NCBI GenBank assembly: GCA_000291825.1
Contig: ALPF01000004.1
Coordinates: forward strand, 1 to 45,588
From: Prochlorococcus sp. W8
GTDB lineage: Bacteria; Cyanobacteriota; Cyanobacteriia; PCC-6307; Cyanobiaceae
Reading direction: 5' to 3'
Length of the DNA: 45,588 bases
Below, piece after piece: positions 18,978 to 28,999 of this stretch. The position numbers and the translations under genes are program-made. How positions within the stretch are numbered: position 1 is the stretch's first letter; each line of letters starts with the position of its first letter. The notes under the pieces were generated by a model that had not been told where the DNA came from, did not search any database, and saw only the letters and a list, made by a program, of their open reading frames with translations.

Positions 18978-19841
18978 TTAAATATAACGCATACTAAAAT
19001 CAATCCACCTACTTTTTGTAACTGAAGAACTAGTTGAAATAAAATCTATACCTTCAATTAAATATTTATCAATTTCTAAGTGATTTATCCCAGAAACCTC
19101 AATAATTAGTTGCTTAAAATTATTTTTTTTGTAAAGTTGTTTAGAAGTAATCCTTAATTCTTTGATAGATTTTTTTAATAAATCTGGGTTTATTTCATCA
19201 AGTAAAATACTATCTGCTCCTGCAATTATTGCTTCTTTAGCTTGTTCAATTGTCTCAGCTTCAATAATAATATGGGAAGTAAAAGGTATATTTTCTCTTA
19301 ATTTCTTTACCGTATTTTTTAAATTATCTGACCATGCGATATGGTTTTCTTTTATCATTGCAGCGTCATAAAGACCCATCCTATGGTTTATGCCACCACC
19401 GCATTTAAATGCATATTTTTCAAATATTCTCAAGCCAGGAGTTGTTTTTCTTGTATCTGCTAATTTAATATCTGTATTTTTTAATTTTTCTACTACTTGA
19501 TATGTAAATGAAGCTACTCCTGAGAGATGCATAGCTATATTTAGAGCAGTTCTCTCCAAAGATAAAAGGCTTATAGCTTTACCACTTAATTCAAGAATTA
19601 CTTGATTCTTACTAAATTTTTCTCCATCAATTATCAAAAATTTATATTCAATTTCTTTATCAATTTTTTTAAATAAAAGTTTAAGTATTTCTACTCCACA
19701 GAATATTCCATCCTCTTTAGCTATCCATTGTGCTTTTACTTTATCTTTTGTAACTGCATATTTAGTTAAATCACCTTTCCCAATATCTTCATCAATCCAA
19801 TCGTCTATTTTTTTTGAAATGTATGGTGTATTCCAGTCCAA
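18978..19841 (-). CDS. nadC: Nicotinate-nucleotide pyrophosphorylase (carboxylating)
   Basis: NadC, or quinolinate phosphoribosyltransferase, converts quinolinate and PRPP to nicotinate mononucleotide, CO2 and PPi in NAD synthesis. The 287-residue protein has DEDIGKGDLT near residue 17, ERTALNIAMHLSGVA (about 94-108), LADTRKTTPGLR (about 125-136), KCGGGINHRMGLYDAAMIKE and EAETIEQA. These are all core active-site segments. It lies between mnmE (57 bases) and argS, with nadA and nadB not in view. Confidence 0.96.
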   Translation of the reverse strand: MDWNTPYISKKIDDWIDEDIGKGDLTKYAVTKDKVKAQWIAKEDGIFCGVEILKLLFKKIDKEIEYKFLIIDGEKFSKNQVILELSGKAISLLSLERTALNIAMHLSGVASFTYQVVEKLKNTDIKLADTRKTTPGLRIFEKYAFKCGGGINHRMGLYDAAMIKENHIAWSDNLKNTVKKLRENIPFTSHIIIEAETIEQAKEAIIAGADSILLDEINPDLLKKSIKELRITSKQLYKKNNFKQLIIEVSGINHLEIDKYLIEGIDFISTSSSVTKSRWIDFSMRYI

Positions 19842-19898
19842 GATTTAAATTTTATCAAAAATATTTCTTAATCATTCTAACCTTTTAAGTACTATTAT

Positions 19899-21287
19899 TT
19901 ATTTTCCAATACAAAATTTAGAAAATATATTATCAAGTAGTTTTTCATTTAATTCTTCACCCGTTAACCTTGATAAGTTTTTAATACTATCTCTTAATTC
20001 AATAGATAGAAGATCAAATGGTAATTTATTTTTTATTATCAGTTTGGTATCATTTAAATTTTTTAAAGCATTAATTAGATTTGATAATTGCCTATCATTT
20101 AAAAAAATTTCGATATTTTCAGATCTTTCAGAGCCACATTTTTTAATTATTTTGTTAATAAGTTTTTGTTCTCCTATCTTATTTTTAATACTCATACAAA
20201 TGGTATTTGGAGATTGGTTACTTGATTCTGAAAAATTTTTTTCTAGAATATCTAATTTATTACCAATTAAAGTAATTAATTTTTGAGCAGGAATTTTTTT
20301 TATTATTTTTTCATCCTCTAAATCAAGCCCTTTCCCAAGATCAAATATATAAATTATGTAATCAGCTTTTTTTATCATTTCTAAGCTTTTACTAATACCA
20401 ATTTTTTCTATGATTCCTGATGTTTCTCTTATCCCAGCTGTATCTATTATTTTTATTGGCATATTATTTATTGTTAAATCAACTTCTATGATATCTCTTG
20501 TAGTCCCTGGAATATTAGTAACAATTGCTTTATTTTGCTTAGAAAGTAAATTTAGTAAAGAACTTTTACCTGCATTGGTTTTTCCAATTAAAGCAATAGA
20601 AATACCAGTATGAATATATGAATTTCTTTTTTGGTTTTCAATTAAAGAATTAATTTCTTTTTTTATTTTTTGTAAGTCTTGATCAAATTTTATATAGTCG
20701 AAATCTTTAAAATCCTCTTCAAAATCTACCCTAGCCTCAATTTCTGCAAGTTGTTCTATAAGATTATCTCTTATTAAAGATATTTTTTCTTTTATTAGAC
20801 CTTGTACCCCATTAAAAGCTAATTCTGCAGATCTAACATTTTTTGAACTTATTAATTGATTAATTGACTCTGCTTGAGTTAAATCAATCTTACCATTAAG
20901 AAAAGCTCTCTGACTAAATTCGCCATGATTAGCTAATCTTATTTTTCCTGTTTTTATGAGTAATTCTAAAATTCTATTTACTACAATAATTCCTCCATGA
21001 CAATGAATCTCAACAATATCTTCTCCCGTAAAGCTATTAGGGGATTTCATAACTACAACTAAAATTTCATCTAGATATTTATCTTCAAAAATATCTTTAG
21101 CAAATCCATGGAAAACTCTATGGGATTGCCATGCAAGCTTTGATTTTGTTTCAATAATTTTCTTACATATTTCAATTGAATCTGCTCCAGATATTCTTAT
21201 TACCGCGATTCCGCCTTCACCAATATTTATTGCAGTAGCAATTGCTGCAATTGTATCTTCCATAGTAATTATTGAGTTCATTCTCAC
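19899..21287 (-). CDS. mnmE: tRNA uridine-5-carboxymethylaminomethyl modification GTPase
   Basis: MnmE (TrmE) acts with MnmG to modify U34 of tRNAs reading purine-ending codons. The 462-residue protein has an N-terminal folate-binding domain ([20 protein letters not shown]), [14 protein letters not shown] and [19 protein letters not shown]. An inserted G domain carries [12 protein letters not shown] (about 234-245), IPGTTRD, DTAGIRE and GNKLD. The invariant C-terminal FCIGK is intact. The chosen ATG leaves five residues before the conserved core. It diverges from the DUF2062 gene across 53 bases. Confidence 0.97.
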   Translation of the reverse strand: MRMNSIITMEDTIAAIATAINIGEGGIAVIRISGADSIEICKKIIETKSKLAWQSHRVFHGFAKDIFEDKYLDEILVVVMKSPNSFTGEDIVEIHCHGGIIVVNRILELLIKTGKIRLANHGEFSQRAFLNGKIDLTQAESINQLISSKNVRSAELAFNGVQGLIKEKISLIRDNLIEQLAEIEARVDFEEDFKDFDYIKFDQDLQKIKKEINSLIENQKRNSYIHTGISIALIGKTNAGKSSLLNLLSKQNKAIVTNIPGTTRDIIEVDLTINNMPIKIIDTAGIRETSGIIEKIGISKSLEMIKKADYIIYIFDLGKGLDLEDEKIIKKIPAQKLITLIGNKLDILEKNFSESSNQSPNTICMSIKNKIGEQKLINKIIKKCGSERSENIEIFLNDRQLSNLINALKNLNDTKLIIKNKLPFDLLSIELRDSIKNLSRLTGEELNEKLLDNIFSKFCIGK

Positions 21288-21340
21288 TTTGAATAAGATA
21301 TTTAAGTAAGATAGATTAAAATTCTGATCTTATTTTTTAA

Positions 21341-21787
21341 TTGATGAAATTAATAAAAGATTTAAATTTTAAAAAAATTCTATCATTATTTTTGGAACAA
21401 AATGGTAGTCCCATTTTTAATGCAAAAGGAATAGCGTTTGGTGTTTTTAGTGGATGTTTTCCTTTTTTTGGTTTTCAAACTTTGTTAGGAGTATTTCTTG
21501 CACAAATAGGTAGAGGTAATATTGTTTTAGCAGCCATTGGAACTTGGGTAAGTAATCCTTTCACATATATACCGCTTTACCTTTTTAATTATAAATTAGG
21601 GGCATTAGTTTTACGAAATCCAGAAAAAATTATCATCCAACCTAGTTTAATTAAAGATGATTTTTGGGGCCAAGGTTGGTTTGTTACCACACGATTAATT
21701 ATAGGATCTTCATTAGTGGGATTATGTTTGGGAGTTATTTGTGGATTAATAGCTTATCTCTTTTACAAAAGAAAATATAAAATTTAA
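21341..21787 (+). CDS. DUF2062 small membrane protein
   Basis: A 148-residue membrane protein with the DUF2062 pattern. GSPIFNAKGIAFGVFSGCFP and FFGFQTLLGVFLA are followed by GTWVSNPFTYIPLY, then two further hydrophobic spans near residues 115-140. The WVSNPFT motif is typical of the family. Its function is not established. It stands alone on its strand and converges on the RelA/SpoT gene with a 15-base AT-only spacer. Confidence 0.85.
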   Translation: MMKLIKDLNFKKILSLFLEQNGSPIFNAKGIAFGVFSGCFPFFGFQTLLGVFLAQIGRGNIVLAAIGTWVSNPFTYIPLYLFNYKLGALVLRNPEKIIIQPSLIKDDFWGQGWFVTTRLIIGSSLVGLCLGVICGLIAYLFYKRKYKI

Positions 21788-21802
21788 TTTAATTTAATTA
21801 TT

Positions 21803-24118
21803 CTATGACTTTGTTAATTCTACTCTAGCGATATCAATGACATCTGCCATTGATTTAATTTGATCCATTGTTTTATTTAACTGGTTAGAACTTTCCAACT
21901 CAACGCAAAGAATTATTATTGCTGGTTTTCCAAATGATGTTTTCACACTTGCATCGCTTACGTTAATCCCTTTATCAGATAAACGCATTAATATATCTTT
22001 TAAGACACCTACTCTATCAATTACTTCGATCCTTAATTGTATTGGAAACTTATTATTTTTAACTTTATTATTGTCATTCCATCCAACTGGGAGTCTTCTT
22101 TCTACAGGAATATTATTTATATTTTCGCACTCTCTCCTATGAATAGTTATGCCATGATTACCTAATGATACAGCTCCAATTATTTCTTCGCCCGGTAGAG
22201 GGCTACAGCATTTACCAATTCTAAAGTCAAGACCTTCAATTCCTGAAATAGGAGATTTTTGAGTATTTAAAGACTCAGATTTATTTGAAACATATCTCTC
22301 TTTAATATCTTGAGTAATTGAAATATTATTTTCATTTTGAATTTTCTCAGTTTGGACTTTAATCTCTTCTCTTAATCTATTCAGTACTTGATGTAATGTT
22401 AATCCGCCAAATCCTAGAGATGCCAAAATGTCTTCAGTAGATTTTAAATTACATCTTTGAGCAACTTTTTTCATGGCTTCACTTGACATTAATGCTTCAA
22501 ATCCATTTTTCCCAACTTCCTTCTCTAATAAATCTTTGCCTCTTTTTATAGTTTCATCTCTATGACTTTTTTTATACCATTGTCTAATCCTGTTTTTGGC
22601 AGTAGGAGTAACTACAAAATTTAACCAATCTAAGCTAGGACTTGCATTATTACTAGTTAATATTTCAATAAAATCCCCGTTATTCAGTTTAGTGGACAGA
22701 GGAGATAATTTTTCGTTAATTCTTATTCCACTACAATGATTGCCTACTTCGGAATGAATTCTATAAGCAAAATCAATAGCAGTAGATCCCTTTCTTAAGC
22801 CAACTACATCCCCTTTAGGAGTTATAACAAAAACTTCTTCATCAAATAGATCTTCTTTAATAGAAGCTAAATAATCATTATGGTCTTTTTCAGTGCCTTC
22901 CTGTTGCCATTCTACTAACTGTCTGAACCAATTAAATCGTTCAGCTTTGCCAATAGCAGGAGATCCTCCCTCCTTGTATTTCCAATGAGCGGCGATTCCA
23001 AATTCTGCAACTTGATGCATTTCGCTAGTTCTAATTTGGATCTCAACTGGCCTAAATCTTCCAATTACAGATGTATGCAGAGATTGGTATCCATTAGGTT
23101 TTGGTAACCCAATATAGTCTTTAAATCTTCCTGGTATTGGTTTGAAAGTGTCATGGACGACTGCTAAAGCTCTATAACAATATTCAGTATTAGAGGTTAT
23201 TATTCTAAGTGCAGCGACATCATAAATTTCATGGAATTGTTTTTGCTGCCTTTTCATTTTGCTCCAGATTCCATAAAGGTGTTTTGGCCTCCCTTTAATT
23301 TCAAAATTGGTTAATCCTGAATTAATTAAATTATTTTTTATAAGATTTAATGTTTCATCTAATCTTTTTTCTCTATCACTCCTTTTAATTGCAATTTGGT
23401 TCTTCAAATTCTCATATGCTTCTGGTTCAAGAAATTTAAAAGCTAAATCCTCTAATTCCCACTTAAATCTATTTATACCTAATCTATTAGCTAATGGCGC
23501 ATAAATTTCTTTAGTTTCCTTAGCAATTCTTTTTTGTCTTTCTTCATTTAGCCATTCGATTGTCCTCATATTATGAAGTCGATCAGCAAGTTTAACGAGA
23601 ACAACTCTTATATCACTTGCCATTGATAAAAACATTTTCCTAAGATTTTCAGCCTGAGCTTCAGTTCTATTATTAAAATGAATACCTCCCAACTTTGTTA
23701 CGCCTTCAACTAATATTTTTATTTCTGAACCAAAATTTTCTTCAATATAATCTAATTGAATGCCTGTATCTTCTACAACATCATGAAGAAGACCAGCAGC
23801 AATAACAGAGGGGCTAGCACCAATTTCTTTTAATAGTCCAGCCACTGCAATTGGATGAATGATATATGGTTCCCCACTTGCTCTTAATTGTCCATCATGT
23901 GCTTCATAAGCTAATTTAAAAGCTTTTGCTATTAATCTTTGATTACTATATTTATTTGAAGTAGTATTTTCTAATTTAAGAAGGTTATCCTTTAGCCATG
24001 CAGGCAATTTAACCTTATATATAGAAGATTCTCTTTCATATTTCTTATTTTCAGGCAGAATGGATTTTGAAACCTTTGGTTTCTTTTTCTCGTTTGAATT
24101 TGTTTGTGTTTCAAACAT
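21803..24118 (-). CDS. RelA/SpoT homologue, bifunctional (p)ppGpp synthetase/hydrolase
   Basis: This long RSH enzyme of 771 residues makes and degrades the stringent-response alarmone. The HD hydrolase domain includes YIIHPIAVAGLL and GLLHDVVEDTG (about 110-120), followed by LADRLHNMRT. The synthetase domain has GRPKHLYGIWSKMKRQ, YDVAALRI and RFKDYIGLPKPNGYQSLHT. A TGS domain (VFVITPKGDVVGLRKGST) and a C-terminal zinc-finger/ACT region (GKCCSPLPGEEIIG, IEVIDRVGVLKDIL) complete it. Hydrolase and synthetase motifs both look intact, so a bifunctional Rel/SpoT-type enzyme is likely. It diverges from the ABC ATPase gene across 57 bases. Confidence 0.95.
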   Translation of the reverse strand: MFETQTNSNEKKKPKVSKSILPENKKYERESSIYKVKLPAWLKDNLLKLENTTSNKYSNQRLIAKAFKLAYEAHDGQLRASGEPYIIHPIAVAGLLKEIGASPSVIAAGLLHDVVEDTGIQLDYIEENFGSEIKILVEGVTKLGGIHFNNRTEAQAENLRKMFLSMASDIRVVLVKLADRLHNMRTIEWLNEERQKRIAKETKEIYAPLANRLGINRFKWELEDLAFKFLEPEAYENLKNQIAIKRSDREKRLDETLNLIKNNLINSGLTNFEIKGRPKHLYGIWSKMKRQQKQFHEIYDVAALRIITSNTEYCYRALAVVHDTFKPIPGRFKDYIGLPKPNGYQSLHTSVIGRFRPVEIQIRTSEMHQVAEFGIAAHWKYKEGGSPAIGKAERFNWFRQLVEWQQEGTEKDHNDYLASIKEDLFDEEVFVITPKGDVVGLRKGSTAIDFAYRIHSEVGNHCSGIRINEKLSPLSTKLNNGDFIEILTSNNASPSLDWLNFVVTPTAKNRIRQWYKKSHRDETIKRGKDLLEKEVGKNGFEALMSSEAMKKVAQRCNLKSTEDILASLGFGGLTLHQVLNRLREEIKVQTEKIQNENNISITQDIKERYVSNKSESLNTQKSPISGIEGLDFRIGKCCSPLPGEEIIGAVSLGNHGITIHRRECENINNIPVERRLPVGWNDNNKVKNNKFPIQLRIEVIDRVGVLKDILMRLSDKGINVSDASVKTSFGKPAIIILCVELESSNQLNKTMDQIKSMADVIDIARVELTKS

Positions 24119-24175
24119 TGAGGAATTTACCTTTAATTTAGTTTATTTACTCCTGGTAAAGTTTGCTACAAAATT

Positions 24176-25774
24176 ATGAATTTAAAAGCAAGAAACATTG
24201 TTGAAGCAAATAATTTAACAATTATTTATATGTCAAATAAAAAGTCAGTATTAAGGAATTTTAATTTAAAAATTAATCAGAATGAGCACACAGCAATAAT
24301 AGGAGAGTCTGGATGTGGAAAAAGTACTTTCGCTAAATCATTAGTTAAAATGCTCCCACAAAATACGATTTGTGAAGGCGATTTGATTGTAGATAGAAAT
24401 GACTTAAGAAAAATTAGTAAAAAAGAATTAAAGATTTTTAGAAGAAAAAGAATTGGTTTTATTTATCAAGATTCAATTCAAAAGTTAAATCCTTTAATGA
24501 CAGTTGGTGATCATTTATATGAATTATTGAAAATACATTTGCCATTGAAATCAAATAAATATATTTCCCAAATTGTTAAAGAAACATTTAATAAGGTTGG
24601 AATAGAGAGCAATCTTTTACAATCTTATCCTCATGAGTTTAGTGGCGGAATGAGGCAAAGAGTTTGTATTGCTTTGGCAATTGCATTAAAACCTAATTTA
24701 TTAATAGCGGATGAACCCACCACAAGTCTTGATAGTAATACTAGTTATGAAATTATGAATCAAATTTTATCTTTATGTAATCAAAATGGTAGTACTCTTA
24801 TTTTAATAAGTCATGATATAAACCTTGCAGCTAAGTGGTGCAAAAAAATAGCAATAATAAACGATGGTTCAGTTGTAGAAGAAGGCAATATAAAGGATGT
24901 TATAGAGTCTCCTCAATCATTAATTGGTAAAAAATTAGTTAATTCATCTTTTCGATTATTGGAATATGATATGCAAGTATATAAAAATAAGCATCCAATT
25001 CTTGAGGTAATAAATTTAAGATATTGGTTTAAGTTGAATTCATCTATAGTTAGACCAAAATGGAATAAAGCCATAAATGAAGTTAGCTTTAAGCTATTTC
25101 GTAATGAAACACTTGGGATAGTAGGTAAATCTGGGAGTGGTAAAAGTACTTTAGGAAAAGCGCTTGTTGGTTTGATAAATAAACGAGGTGGTGAGATTAG
25201 ATTTTTAAGTGATTTTTCAAATATGAAAAGTAGTTTAAAAGTAAATAAGGCAAAAAATATACAAATGATTTTTCAAGACCCTTTTTCAAGTTTAAATCCC
25301 AAAATGAAAATTAAAAATATTTTAGAGGATGTCCACTCTATTCATAAAGGAGCAAATAATTTAATGATGTATAAAGAGCGCGATCAATTACTAACAAAAT
25401 TGAATTTACCAAATAATAATTCTTTTCTTAATTCGTATCCACATCAATTATCGGGCGGGCAATTACAAAGAATTTCAATAGCAAGAGCTCTATTGATTCA
25501 ACCAAAAATATTGATTTGCGATGAAAGTGTAAATATGCTTGATGCTTCTGTAAAAATCGATATTCTTCATTTATTAAGAAAATTGCAAATAGAGATGAAT
25601 TTAACAATTATTTTCATAACACATGATTTAGGTTTAGCTAAAAGATTTTGTAATAGATTACTAGTAATCAGTAATGGTGAAATTGTTGAAGAAGGGAATT
25701 CTCTAGAGATTTTCAAGAATCCACAACATAAAGTTACTAAAAATCTTATAGAAAGCAGCTTAAATATTAATTAG
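24176..25774 (+). CDS. Tandem ABC ATPase, oligopeptide/dipeptide (DppD-DppF) type
   Basis: One 532-residue chain carries two nucleotide-binding domains, like fused DppD and DppF. NBD1 has GESGCGKST (about 43-51), the signature FSGGMRQRVCIALAIAL and Walker B LLIADEPTTSLDS. NBD2 has GKSGSGKST (about 320), LSGGQLQRISIARALL and a variant Walker B, ILICDESVNMLDAS, with Ser for the usual Pro. The switch His is present in both (LISHD, FITHD). There are no membrane spans. No permease or substrate-binding gene is adjacent, so partners must be encoded elsewhere and the substrate is unproven. It overlaps the convergent rluD stop by 8 bases. Confidence 0.9.
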   Translation: MNLKARNIVEANNLTIIYMSNKKSVLRNFNLKINQNEHTAIIGESGCGKSTFAKSLVKMLPQNTICEGDLIVDRNDLRKISKKELKIFRRKRIGFIYQDSIQKLNPLMTVGDHLYELLKIHLPLKSNKYISQIVKETFNKVGIESNLLQSYPHEFSGGMRQRVCIALAIALKPNLLIADEPTTSLDSNTSYEIMNQILSLCNQNGSTLILISHDINLAAKWCKKIAIINDGSVVEEGNIKDVIESPQSLIGKKLVNSSFRLLEYDMQVYKNKHPILEVINLRYWFKLNSSIVRPKWNKAINEVSFKLFRNETLGIVGKSGSGKSTLGKALVGLINKRGGEIRFLSDFSNMKSSLKVNKAKNIQMIFQDPFSSLNPKMKIKNILEDVHSIHKGANNLMMYKERDQLLTKLNLPNNNSFLNSYPHQLSGGQLQRISIARALLIQPKILICDESVNMLDASVKIDILHLLRKLQIEMNLTIIFITHDLGLAKRFCNRLLVISNGEIVEEGNSLEIFKNPQHKVTKNLIESSLNIN

Positions 25775-26744
25775 TTTTGCTTATAACCTTAATTAATTTT
25801 TGAAATTCTAGAGGCAATTCTGCTTCGAACATCATTTTTTCGCCATTTATAGGATGAATAAGACCTAATTTGTTTGCATGTAATGCCTGACCTTTTAAAT
25901 TGCAAGGAAGCTTTTTACATCTTCCATAAAGTGGATCTCCTACTATTGGATGCTTGATAAAAGAGCTATGCACTCTTATTTGATGTGTTCTTCCAGTTTC
26001 TAATTTAAAACTCATCAGAGAGTAGTTACCAAATTTTTCAACTAGTTTCCAATTTGTGCATGCATATTTACCAGAATTCTCATCAACAACCGCATATTTC
26101 TTTCTATCCGCGGGATGTCTACCTATGTTCCCAACTATTTTACCTTCAGATGCATTAGGTACTCCGTGAATAATTGCGAGATAATTTCTCGAAGCGATTT
26201 TATTTTTTATCTGCATCTGTAAATTGACTAATGATTCCTGATCTTTTGCCACAACCATGCACCCAGAAGTATCTTTATCTAATCTATGAACAATCCCAGG
26301 TCTTAACTTTCCATTTATTCCTGGTAAGTTTTCACAATGAGCTAATAACCCATTCACTAAAGTTCCAGATTTGTGTCCTGGCGCAGGATGAACTGTTAAG
26401 CCTGATTGCTTATTAATAACAATAATATATTTATCTTCATATAAAATATTAAGATGCATTCTTTCTGCTTTTAGATAAGGAAGTGGTTCAGGGGGCGGCA
26501 ACCAAATTTGCACATTATCGCCTTTCTTTAATGGAGTCTTTGACTTCGCAGTCTTATAGTTTATTAATACGAGTCCAGAATTGATGAATTTTTGTATGCT
26601 TGATCGACTTTGCTCAGGTCTTTGGTCTACTAACCAACGATCTAATCTCATTGGTAAGTCATAGCAATAGGTTATTTCAATAAGTTCGCCTTCTCCTAGA
26701 CCAAATTGATTATTGTCTAAATTCATAATGGAATTTCCAAACAA
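25767..26744 (-). CDS. rluD: 23S rRNA pseudouridine synthase, RluD-like
   Basis: An RluA-family pseudouridine synthase of 325 residues. It has an N-terminal S4 RNA-binding domain (MRLDRWLVDQRPEQSRSSIQ, about 32-51) and a catalytic domain with GIVHRLDKDTSGCMVVAKD, where the Asp after RL is the nucleophile. GRTHQIRVH and GDPLYG follow. S4 plus HRLDKDTSG fits RluD, though RluC-like specificity cannot be excluded. An ATG at 26726 overlaps the rbgA stop as ATGA (26723-26726), so the true start is probably M7 rather than the first ATG. Confidence 0.9.
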   Translation of the reverse strand: MFGNSIMNLDNNQFGLGEGELIEITYCYDLPMRLDRWLVDQRPEQSRSSIQKFINSGLVLINYKTAKSKTPLKKGDNVQIWLPPPEPLPYLKAERMHLNILYEDKYIIVINKQSGLTVHPAPGHKSGTLVNGLLAHCENLPGINGKLRPGIVHRLDKDTSGCMVVAKDQESLVNLQMQIKNKIASRNYLAIIHGVPNASEGKIVGNIGRHPADRKKYAVVDENSGKYACTNWKLVEKFGNYSLMSFKLETGRTHQIRVHSSFIKHPIVGDPLYGRCKKLPCNLKGQALHANKLGLIHPINGEKMMFEAELPLEFQKLIKVISKTN

Positions 26745-27589
26745 ATATTTCCTAAAAATTGATTACGGAAGTCTTCTAATAATTTATTTGCCATCCTTCT
26801 TCTATCGCCTGAAGTATGTTTTTCTGCTGAAAGAAATAACCATTTATTCGGATCTTTAAATCCTTCATTAATATCTACTCCATATCTATTTGAAATTTTC
26901 TTTAAGGAAATATTACTAATTGTATTGTTACTGAGTTTTTGAATCCTTTTAATAAATTCGATAGCAACGAAATCTAAGTCATAAGCGGCTTCTCCAATGT
27001 CATCACATAAAGCTAGATTTAAAGCGGATTTCTGATTCTCTAGATAAGGAGGTATAACCCCAGGAGCATCCAATAGATCAATACCATTTGATATCCTGAT
27101 CCATCTTAAATCTCTCGTCACTCCTGCTTTTCTTGCGCTTTTTACAACTTTCTTATTGGCTATTCTATTAATTAATGCTGATTTACCTACATTTGGGAAG
27201 CCAAGAGTTAGAGCTCTAATTGGTCTAATCTTCATACCGCGAGATAATCTTCTCTCGTCAATAGAAACTCTTGCCTTTGTGATGGCATAAAAAATTTCTT
27301 TAATTCCATGACCCTTTTTTGCATCACACCATAGTGGTAATATTCTATTTTCCGTAAACCAATCCTTCCAAATATTTATACATTCATTAGAAACCATATC
27401 TGATCGATTAATTACTAATATATGTTTTTTATTCTGAATCCATTTATTTAAATGAGGATGACCTGTAGATAGAGGAATCCTAGAATCTCTTACTTCAATA
27501 ACAAGATCTACTCTATTAATTATTTGAGTTAATTTTTTTTCGGCTTTTGCAATATGGCCTGGATACCATTGAATTTTAGGTACTTCCAC
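26723..27589 (-). CDS. rbgA: Ribosome biogenesis GTPase RbgA/YlqF
   Basis: A circularly permuted GTPase for late 50S subunit assembly, 288 residues long. The permuted order is visible: G4 as NRSDM (about 59-63) comes before G1 GFPNVGKSAL (about 128-137), then G2 GVTRD and G3 DAPG. The N-terminal WYPGHIAKAEKKL is the family hallmark. It is translationally coupled to rluD, an association that fits a shared 50S-maturation role. It diverges from pgk across 200 bases. Confidence 0.93.
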   Translation of the reverse strand: MEVPKIQWYPGHIAKAEKKLTQIINRVDLVIEVRDSRIPLSTGHPHLNKWIQNKKHILVINRSDMVSNECINIWKDWFTENRILPLWCDAKKGHGIKEIFYAITKARVSIDERRLSRGMKIRPIRALTLGFPNVGKSALINRIANKKVVKSARKAGVTRDLRWIRISNGIDLLDAPGVIPPYLENQKSALNLALCDDIGEAAYDLDFVAIEFIKRIQKLSNNTISNISLKKISNRYGVDINEGFKDPNKWLFLSAEKHTSGDRRRMANKLLEDFRNQFLGNICLEIPL

Positions 27590-27789
27590 TTGAATATATA
27601 GTAATAAATTTTGTTATTTATTTATATATTGCCACATAATCCAATTGAAATAACTTTAAAATTATCAATGTTTACCAGTCATATCTAATAATTATTTTAA
27701 ATATTATTAAGTCATATTTCTTGAAAGCCTTTTTTAACCCAATAAACTTTATAAAACGTTAGGGTTTTGGTTGTATTTAAGATGTATTT
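27590..27789. other. rbgA-pgk divergent intergenic region
   Basis: This 200-base spacer between divergent starts is very AT-rich and holds no convincing reading frame or RNA gene. A TATAAA at 27750-27755 could be a -10 box for pgk and would give a leader of about 30 bases. The TTGAAA at 27721 is 23 bases upstream of it, too far for a standard -35. No strong Shine-Dalgarno precedes either gene. Confidence 0.4.
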
Positions 27790-28998
27790 ATGGCAAAGTT
27801 GTCTCTTTCAAATCTAAACAAGTCAGTTTTAGAAGGAAAAAAAGTTTTAGTTAGAGTAGATTTTAATGTTCCATTAGATGATACTGGAGTAATTACTGAT
27901 GATACTCGGATAAGAGCGGCAATTCCTACTATTAAATATCTTGTAGATAATTCAGCAAAAGTTATTCTTGCAGCTCATTTTGGAAGACCTAAAGGAAAAG
28001 TAAATGAAAAGATGAGATTAACACCAGTTGCTGAAAGATTGAGTTCAATTATTAGTAAAAAAGTTGTTTTATCAAATAGTTGCATCGGTGATGATGCCCA
28101 TTCACTATCAAATAAATTAGAAAATGGGGATATCATGTTGCTTGAGAATGTTCGTTTTTATTCGGAGGAGGAGGAAAATGATAATAATTTTGCAAAAGAA
28201 TTGGCTTCAATAGCTGATATGTATGTTAATGATGCTTTTGGTGCTGCGCATAGAGCCCATGCCTCTACTCAGGGTGTTACAGAATTCTTAACCCCATCAG
28301 TAGCAGGATTCCTATTAGAGAAAGAACTTAAATATTTACAAGGTGCTATTGATAATCCAATAAGACCTCTCGCGGCTATTGTTGGTGGGTCAAAAGTTAG
28401 TAGTAAAATCGGCGTATTAGATTCTTTATTAGATAAGTGCGATAAAATTATAATTGGTGGTGGAATGATTTTTACTTTTTATAAGGCTAGAGGACTTGAT
28501 GTAGGTAATAGCTTAGTTGAAGAAGATAAACTTGAACTAGCAAAAAATCTTGAGGAAAAAGCTAAAAGTAAAGGTGTTCAATTACTGTTACCATCTGATG
28601 TAGTTCTTGCTGATTCATTTTCTCCAACTGCAAATAGCAAAATATCCGATATTAACAATATCAGTGGAGATTGGATGGGTCTTGATATTGGACCTGATTC
28701 AATCAAACTATTTCAGGATGCTCTATCTGAATGTAAAACAATTATTTGGAATGGACCTATGGGTGTCTTTGAATTTGATAAATTTGCTAATGGAACAAAT
28801 GCAATTGCTTTGACTTTATCTCAATTAAGCTCTAATTCTGATGTATGTACCATTATTGGAGGAGGTGATTCAGTAGCTGCTGTTGAGAAAGCTGGCTTAG
28901 CAGAAAAAATGTCTCATATCTCTACTGGAGGAGGGGCCAGTTTAGAATTACTTGAAGGGAAAGTTTTGCCAGGTGTAGCTGCACTTGATCAATCTTAA
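27790..28998 (+). CDS. pgk: Phosphoglycerate kinase
   Basis: PGK exchanges phosphate between 1,3-bisphosphoglycerate and ATP, acting in the Calvin cycle and glycolysis. The 402-residue protein has [12 protein letters not shown] (about 22-33), [52 protein letters not shown] and the nucleotide-binding [10 protein letters not shown] near the C-terminus. It is monocistronic, with its stop one base from the convergent unknown gene's stop. Confidence 0.98.
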   Translation: MAKLSLSNLNKSVLEGKKVLVRVDFNVPLDDTGVITDDTRIRAAIPTIKYLVDNSAKVILAAHFGRPKGKVNEKMRLTPVAERLSSIISKKVVLSNSCIGDDAHSLSNKLENGDIMLLENVRFYSEEEENDNNFAKELASIADMYVNDAFGAAHRAHASTQGVTEFLTPSVAGFLLEKELKYLQGAIDNPIRPLAAIVGGSKVSSKIGVLDSLLDKCDKIIIGGGMIFTFYKARGLDVGNSLVEEDKLELAKNLEEKAKSKGVQLLLPSDVVLADSFSPTANSKISDINNISGDWMGLDIGPDSIKLFQDALSECKTIIWNGPMGVFEFDKFANGTNAIALTLSQLSSNSDVCTIIGGGDSVAAVEKAGLAEKMSHISTGGGASLELLEGKVLPGVAALDQS

Positions 28999-28999
28999 T

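Noticed and set aside
27721-27755. TTGAAA and TATAAA as a sigma70-type promoter for pgk
   Set aside because: The spacing is 23 bases, beyond the usual 16-19; only the -10-like element is kept as a weak suggestion.
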